From the NCBI RefSeq assembly GCF_018131005.1, contig NZ_JAFCJK010000002.1:620001-684000 (forward strand): DNA of 64,000 bases, given 5' to 3'. This DNA is from Bradyrhizobium lablabi. Its GTDB lineage: Bacteria; Pseudomonadota; Alphaproteobacteria; Rhizobiales; Xanthobacteraceae. A program made the position numbers and the translations under genes. Of the stretch, positions 62,604-64,000 are shown in pieces (position 1 is the stretch's first letter; the number at the start of each line of letters is the position of its first letter). The notes beneath the pieces are model-generated. The model was not told the DNA's origin. It worked only from the letters and a program-made list of their open reading frames with translations, and searched no databases.

Positions 62604-63701
62604 ATGGCAACCGTGGAATTCCGCAACCTGGTCAAGCGCTATGGGACGATTGAAATCGTGCACGGGATCGATCTTGCGATTGCTGACGGCGAGTTCATCG
62701 TATTGGTCGGGCCGTCCGGCTGCGGCAAATCGACCACGCTACGCATGCTCGCCGGCCTGGAGGACATTTCTGCTGGCGAGATCCTGATCGGCGCGCGCAA
62801 TGTCAACGAAGTCGCACCGCGTGACCGTGACATCGCGATGGTGTTCCAGGACTACGCGCTCTACCCACATCTGTCGGTCTACGACAACATGGCGTTCTCC
62901 TTGCTCTATCGGAAAATTCCGCGCAAGCAGATCGATGCGCGCGTGCGCGAGGCCGCCGAGATCCTCGGTCTCACGCCCTATCTCAGCCGCCGCCCCAGGC
63001 AGTTGTCCGGCGGCCAGCGTCAGCGGGTCGCCATGGGAAGGGCGATCGTCCGCAAGCCGCAGGTGTTCTTGTTCGACGAGCCGCTGTCGAACCTCGACGC
63101 AAAGCTGCGCGGCAGCATGCGGGTCGAGATGAAGAAGCTGCATCAGCGGCTTGGCGTGACAACGGTCTTCGTCACGCACGATCAGATCGAGGCCATGACT
63201 CTTGCCGACCGCGTCGTCGTGATGAACGGGGGGCATATCGAGCAGATCGGCTCGCCTGATGAGGTATATCATGCGCCGGCAACCCTGTTCGTCGCTGGTT
63301 TCATTGGCGCTCCCACGATGAACTTTCTGCCTGCGCGTCTCGTCGGCTCCGACACGCTGCAATTGGATGGGGGGGAGACGGTCCGGCGTCGAGGAGCGGG
63401 CGGCGCCGGCAACAACGTCGTGTTCGGGATCAGACCGGAGGACGTTGACATTGCCTCGGGCGCGCTTTCGGCGGGCTGGGTTGACCTGCCGGCGACCGTT
63501 GAAGTCGTCGAGCCGCTCGGGTCGGATACCCTCGTGTTCACCAATGTGTTCGGCACCTCAATGACGGCTCGGCTGCGGCCCGATCATCGACCAGCCCCGG
63601 GCTCGCAAGTCAGGTTGAGAGTGAATGCGGACCGCGCGCACATCTTCGACGCCACGACCGGCAAGACCATCCTGAACGCGGTCACGTCCTTCAACAACTG
63701 A
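62604..63701 (+). CDS. Sugar ABC transporter ATPase (UgpC/MalK type)
   Basis: 365 residues. Walker A GPSGCGKST, Q-loop VFQDYALYPHLSV, signature LSGGQRQRVAMGRA, Walker B VFLFDEPLSNLDAK and the H-loop in TVFVTHDQ; C-terminal TOBE domain. It energises the importer encoded divergently at 58272-61336. Co-transcribed with the LacI-family gene, so the ATPase and regulator rise together. Confidence 0.94.
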   Translation: MATVEFRNLVKRYGTIEIVHGIDLAIADGEFIVLVGPSGCGKSTTLRMLAGLEDISAGEILIGARNVNEVAPRDRDIAMVFQDYALYPHLSVYDNMAFSLLYRKIPRKQIDARVREAAEILGLTPYLSRRPRQLSGGQRQRVAMGRAIVRKPQVFLFDEPLSNLDAKLRGSMRVEMKKLHQRLGVTTVFVTHDQIEAMTLADRVVVMNGGHIEQIGSPDEVYHAPATLFVAGFIGAPTMNFLPARLVGSDTLQLDGGETVRRRGAGGAGNNVVFGIRPEDVDIASGALSAGWVDLPATVEVVEPLGSDTLVFTNVFGTSMTARLRPDHRPAPGSQVRLRVNADRAHIFDATTGKTILNAVTSFNN

Positions 63702-63749
63702 CTCTTCGACCGAGTGATTGCATATCACGCGGTATGAATATCGCTGCTC

Positions 63750-64000
63750 TCAACTGGAAAACGTTCTGGCCAGGTGATCCGGAACTATCGTTCCGATCGC
63801 TTCCTGCGGAAAGAACAGGAAATCGCGGTGCTCGCCGAGGCCGAACTTTGGGTGGGAGATGTCCTTCACATCGGCATACGCTGCGTATCGATTGCTCAGG
63901 TACATGAGGCCGCTATACCCCAGACTTTCAAAGAATCGAAACAGTGCCGTGGCTTCCACTGCCGTGCTTTCGAATTGCACCACGGGGCGGAAGGTTTCAA
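63750..64000 (-). CDS. FkbM-type methyltransferase, C-terminal part (cut by window end)
   Basis: The frame stays open to the window edge: about 83 residues, ETFRPVVQFES, then ATALFRFFESLGYSGLMYLS, ending FFPQEAIGTIVPDHLARTFSS. PVVQFE followed by a short helix is like the C-terminal half of FkbM-family methyltransferases. The N-terminus with the SAM site lies outside, so the assignment is tentative. Tail-to-tail with the ATPase gene. Confidence 0.5.
   Translation of the reverse strand, partial: ETFRPVVQFESTAVEATALFRFFESLGYSGLMYLSNRYAAYADVKDISHPKFGLGEHRDFLFFPQEAIGTIVPDHLARTFSS

Noticed and set aside
1..64000. CRISPR array, rRNA operon, transposase or integrase
   Set aside because: No regularly spaced direct repeats, rRNA sequence, or transposase/integrase-like coding sequence was seen on either strand.

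Overview
The window reads as a chromosomal segment of a Bradyrhizobium-type alphaproteobacterium (order Hyphomicrobiales). The evidence is the high-GC codon usage, the housekeeping order dusB-ntrB-ntrC-ntrY-ntrX-hfq-hflX, a PopZ-family gene just upstream of valS, a fused ispDF, and several dispersed repeats and very small secreted or membrane proteins of the kind that litter Bradyrhizobium genomes. The genus is inferred from recalled gene order and families; no search was run.

Layout. 1-3.3 kb: the 3' part of an RND efflux permease, a DTW-domain tRNA-modifying enzyme and a Nudix protein. 3.5-6.9 kb: a gene-poor stretch with tiny hypothetical genes, tRNA-Cys, tRNA-Asn, a dispersed repeat, a frameshifted zinc-ribbon gene and what looks like a deletion scar joining remnants of a TetR regulator and a DUF1772 gene. 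7-16.8 kb: Pcm-like methyltransferase, TolC, PopZ, ValS, a VOC protein, 3-methyladenine glycosylase, LipA, a P-loop kinase-like protein and a RatA/COQ10-like protein. 17-18.7 kb: a twin-arginine arylsulfatase set between housekeeping genes. 18.8-33.6 kb: cinA-type amidohydrolase, ispDF, the nitrogen-regulation block, hfq, hflX, mgtE, mazG and queC. 33.6-35.3 kb: small genes and a composite repeat. 35.3-39.9 kb: a cobalt-type nitrile hydratase operon divergent from a PQQ quinohemoprotein alcohol dehydrogenase.

40.5-53.7 kb is the most unusual section: a periplasmic formate dehydrogenase locus. A WD40-cytochrome c fusion and a large multi-[4Fe-4S] protein lie beside five genes chained by 4-nt overlaps: a biotin/lipoate-ligase-like protein with no ordinary start codon, and DUF6505-, DUF6352-, DUF3305- and DUF3306-type proteins. 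They are followed by a palindromic operator-like site, an HTH-TorD fusion chaperone, a short TAT-signal protein, and the catalytic, Fe-S and cytochrome b subunits. I infer that the accessory genes mature, insert or regulate the enzyme.

53.6-64 kb: micro-proteins, then a sugar module (xylose-isomerase-like epimerase, Gfo/Idh/MocA oxidoreductase and SDR) convergent with an ABC importer operon (binding protein, two permeases and a coupled single-TM protein), a divergent LacI-family regulator with an operator near each start, the importer ATPase, and the 3' end of a FkbM-type methyltransferase. No insertion sequence, CRISPR array, rRNA or replication origin was seen.
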